64,000 nt of DNA. Origin: JAZKBN01 sp040388605 (lineage in GTDB: Bacteria > Bacteroidota > Bacteroidia > Cytophagales > Flexibacteraceae). The translations under genes were made by a program, and so were the position numbers. Of the stretch, positions 61,714 to 64,000 are shown one piece after another (within the stretch, counting starts at the first letter, position 1; every line of letters starts with the position of its first letter). The DNA lies in NCBI GenBank assembly GCA_040388605.1, contig JAZKBN010000005.1, positions 131,022 to 195,021 on the forward strand, in the 5' to 3' direction. The notes beneath the pieces were generated by a model. It worked only from the letters and a program-made list of their open reading frames with translations. It was not told the DNA's origin and did no database searches.

Positions 61714-63699
61714 ATGTGCGGCATAGCCGGGATAATAAGTCTTAAAGAGAATATTTACCACCTTCCCACGCTTATCCAGTCAATGACTGAGAAGCTGAAG
61801 CACCGCGGGCCCGACGATGAAGGGTATTTGCTTGCTTCGCCTGATACGCGCATGGCAGCCTTTGGTAACGATACGCCTAAATCATCAATACAGCGTCATA
61901 ATCTCAGGCCTTTGGCCGCTGCGCCCGCCAACAGTTTCCTGGCATTCGGGCACAGGCGGCTCTCTATTTTTGAAACCGGGCCGGCCGGGCACCAGCCCAT
62001 GGCCTACGACGAAGACAGGTACCATATAGTTTTCAACGGCGAAATTTATAATTTCCCCGAGCTCAGGGCTGAATTGGCTGCTATGGGTCACCGTTTCCAT
62101 ACCAATTCCGATACTGAAACGCTGCTTGCCGGCTACCGCCAGTGGGGCGAGCAACTGCCCACCCACCTTGATGGCGCCTGGGCTTTTGTTATTTGGGATA
62201 CCCGCGAAGAATACATTTTCGGCAGCCGCGACAGGTTTGGCGTAAAGCCGCTTTATTATATTGAGCACCCTGCCTATTTTGCATTTGCCAGTGAAATTAA
62301 GGCCCTCGTAGATTTGCCCTTTTGCGAACGAAAGCTGAACCGTGGCGCTGCATTTGAGTACCTTGTGCGCGGTGTGGTAGAGAATGAAAACATTGGCCTT
62401 TTTAAGGACATTCATGAGCTTATGCCCGGTAACTCCATGTCGCTTAACCTGCAAACAGGTGTGCACAAAGCATGGCGGCACTATACCTTGGGCTACAAGC
62501 CAACCATCGATCCTTTCGATGAAGATAAATTCCAGAAATACGGCCGTAACATTCGCCGTAAGCTGCTGAACGCTGTGCGCATGCGCCTCCGTTCAGATGT
62601 GCAGGTAGGTGCCTGCCTCAGCGGCGGCCTCGATAGTGCCAGCATTGTTTGTCTTGCCGATAAAATTCTGAAAGAATCGGACCTCGACGGCAGCGGCAGC
62701 AAGCGTATGAAGGTTTTTACACTTGGTTTCGATAACAAACGCTACGACGAAAGCCGATGGGCAGAAGAAGTGGTAAAAGTTACAAATACTGAATGGATTC
62801 GTGTTAAGCCTGATTTTAATGAGCTTACATCTGATCTCGAGAATCTTGTTTACATGCAGGATGTTCCGTTCTTCAGCACCAGCACGTATGCACAGTACAA
62901 GCTCATGCAGGCCATTGGTGGCACAGGTATCAAGGTAACGCTTGACGGCCAGGGCGGCGATGAGCTCTTCAGCGGCTATGCCTCGCACTTCAGGGTCTTT
63001 ATGAAAGGCTTGCTTAAAACCGGCGAATACGGAACATTTATGGCCAATATGGCCACGGCAAACAATTCATTTGCCGGCAAAGGCGATGTTTTGCGTTTCC
63101 TGGGCAAGAGCATTTACATGCGCATTGTAAATTATTACAAGGGCAGGGCAGTAACCCGTAATACCCACCCGGAATACCGCTACCTGAAGCAGGAATTTTG
63201 GGACAGGTATAAAAAACGCATTACCTACGATCACCCCTTCATATTAAATACCGCGCTGCACAAAGAATTTACAGGACCTGATATGAAGGCCCTGCTCCGC
63301 ACCGCCGACCGAAACAGTATGGCATTCGGTGTTGAATCGCGCATTCCTTTTGCGGAAGACGAAGACTTAATTAAATATGTTTTCAATATCCCTTCCATTT
63401 TCAAAATAAGGAACGGCCAGGGCAAGCTGTTGTTAAGGCAGGCAATGGGTGTAACGCTGCCTGAAAAAATTCTGTATCGCCGCGATAAAAACGGCTTTTC
63501 TACGCCGGAGGCTGAGTGGCTCAAGCAGCTCCGCGACCCCGTTCGTGAATACATTAACAACGATATCCGCGACCTGATAGACACCAAATCTTTGCAAAAA
63601 GACTGGAACAGGCTCTTCAGCAACGCTACTCCCGGAAGCACCCAACGCCTCTGGAGATTAATTAATTTCGCTGTTTGGCGTAAGGTATATAAAGTTTAG
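61714..63699 (+). CDS. asnB: Asparagine synthetase (glutamine-hydrolysing), copy 2
   Basis: This 661-residue protein starts at ATG 61714, giving the nucleophilic Cys2 (MCGIAGIISL). The glutaminase domain shows KHRGPDDEGY, GHRRLSIFE, VFNGEIYNFPELRAEL and GDELFSGY-like motifs, with SGGLDS at residues 303-308 in the synthetase domain and VESRIPFAEDEDL near the C-terminus. It differs from the 38-kb copy and resembles copies found in surface-polysaccharide clusters, so it may amidate a non-aspartate acceptor. It lies beside WG-repeat and radical SAM genes. Confidence 0.88.
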   Translation: MCGIAGIISLKENIYHLPTLIQSMTEKLKHRGPDDEGYLLASPDTRMAAFGNDTPKSSIQRHNLRPLAAAPANSFLAFGHRRLSIFETGPAGHQPMAYDEDRYHIVFNGEIYNFPELRAELAAMGHRFHTNSDTETLLAGYRQWGEQLPTHLDGAWAFVIWDTREEYIFGSRDRFGVKPLYYIEHPAYFAFASEIKALVDLPFCERKLNRGAAFEYLVRGVVENENIGLFKDIHELMPGNSMSLNLQTGVHKAWRHYTLGYKPTIDPFDEDKFQKYGRNIRRKLLNAVRMRLRSDVQVGACLSGGLDSASIVCLADKILKESDLDGSGSKRMKVFTLGFDNKRYDESRWAEEVVKVTNTEWIRVKPDFNELTSDLENLVYMQDVPFFSTSTYAQYKLMQAIGGTGIKVTLDGQGGDELFSGYASHFRVFMKGLLKTGEYGTFMANMATANNSFAGKGDVLRFLGKSIYMRIVNYYKGRAVTRNTHPEYRYLKQEFWDRYKKRITYDHPFILNTALHKEFTGPDMKALLRTADRNSMAFGVESRIPFAEDEDLIKYVFNIPSIFKIRNGQGKLLLRQAMGVTLPEKILYRRDKNGFSTPEAEWLKQLRDPVREYINNDIRDLIDTKSLQKDWNRLFSNATPGSTQRLWRLINFAVWRKVYKV

Positions 63700-63716
63700 C
63701 AGAGCTTCAAAGGCTT

Positions 63717-63756
63717 AAAAAGCAGCATTTTCTTAATTGGAAATGCTGCTTTTTTT
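63717..63756 (+). terminator. Terminator of the second asnB
   Basis: AAAAAGCAGCATTT (63717-63730) pairs with AAATGCTGCTTTTT (63741-63754), with a 10-nt loop and a T-run. Confidence 0.88.
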
Positions 63757-64000
63757 ATGCCTGATTGCTAAAAAACTACTTGTCACTTATTTGTATTCCA
63801 AACCTGCCCCTGCCGCTGCCCCTTTTTGTTGGCTTATTGGTGAATTCCGAATTTACATCAGCCCCCTAATTATACGGGTAAAGCCTGGTGCAGCACAATG
63901 AATCAGTATCGGAACAAGCCGAGAAGCCAAATAAGCAGCAAAAATTAAGCTGTAACTCTCCCAAGTTACGTATGCTATTTGAGTTCATTTAGGATTTTGG
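63757..64000. other. Terminal intergenic region
   Basis: Nothing recognisable in the last 240 bases; no ORF, RNA gene or hairpin that I would support. Confidence 0.5.

Overview
This 64-kb window looks like part of a Bacteroidota chromosome, probably a pigmented environmental member recovered as a scaffolded assembly. The evidence is a giant surface protein with a type IX secretion C-terminal sorting tail, a TonB receptor with a carboxypeptidase-like N-terminal domain, a 'putative porin', Bacteroidota-style -7 promoter elements (TAnnTTTG), very few Shine-Dalgarno sequences, and a heterodimer-type lycopene cyclase in a zeaxanthin-type carotenoid cluster. Two runs of exactly ten Ns (5133-5142 and 32678-32687) are scaffold gaps, and each one cuts a real gene. 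I see no rRNA, tRNA, CRISPR array, transposase, integrase or phage gene. Most of the window is ordinary core genome.

Layout. 1-3.8 kb: a histidine kinase cut by the window edge, a HupE/UreJ-like membrane protein, a secreted S1/P1-nuclease/phospholipase C-like protein and a short-chain dehydrogenase (SDR). 3.9-7.5 kb: a large MORN/YwqK-repeat protein (split by a gap), divergent from lpxK, then a small lipoprotein. 7.6-13.4 kb: porin, rsmH, ftsL and ftsI, which is a short piece of the division/cell-wall (dcw) cluster that stops after ftsI. 13.5-17.9 kb: an MBL-fold hydrolase, an SDR with a long acidic disordered N-terminus, and a TetA-like MFS exporter. The last two are divergent around an intergenic region holding interleaved inverted repeats. 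18-22.7 kb: a Gly/Met-repeat lipoprotein, then crtI-crtB-lycopene cyclase-crtZ. 22.7-25.5 kb: a minus-strand set of trmN6 and two secreted repeat/TPR proteins. 25.8-33.5 kb: trhO, a nucleoside phosphorylase, a 3-TM protein overlapping a Kir-type potassium channel, an ABC-F ATPase, a MacB-like permease, and a gap-split DUF3137 protein. 33.9-38.2 kb: a TonB receptor and a beta-helix lipoprotein behind a Pho-box-like repeat. 38.3-44.9 kb: asnB, pheT, an RluA-type pseudouridine synthase, an RsmI-like methylase and a 52-residue conserved small protein. 45.1-51.8 kb: a 2,211-residue type IX secretion substrate. 52.7-58.5 kb: pyruvate kinase, an unpartnered methylmalonyl-CoA mutase small subunit, and a multi-PAS hybrid kinase. 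58.9-63.7 kb: a radical SAM/SPASM protein, a WG-repeat protein and a second asparagine synthetase.

How the genes fit together. Clear working units are the dcw fragment (septal peptidoglycan synthesis), the carotenoid cluster (phytoene to a hydroxylated beta-carotene), the TonB receptor/lipoprotein pair (outer-membrane uptake), the Kir channel with its overlapping 3-TM partner, and possibly the radical SAM/WG/AsnB group. Intrinsic terminators are numerous and mark most convergent boundaries. The least explained items are the pseudoknot-capable intergenic element at 16.34-16.39 kb, the Kir plus 3-TM pair, the TonB/beta-helix pair with its helically phased repeat, the acidic-tailed SDR, and the radical SAM/WG/AsnB neighbourhood. 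I found no unambiguous new defence or mobile system.
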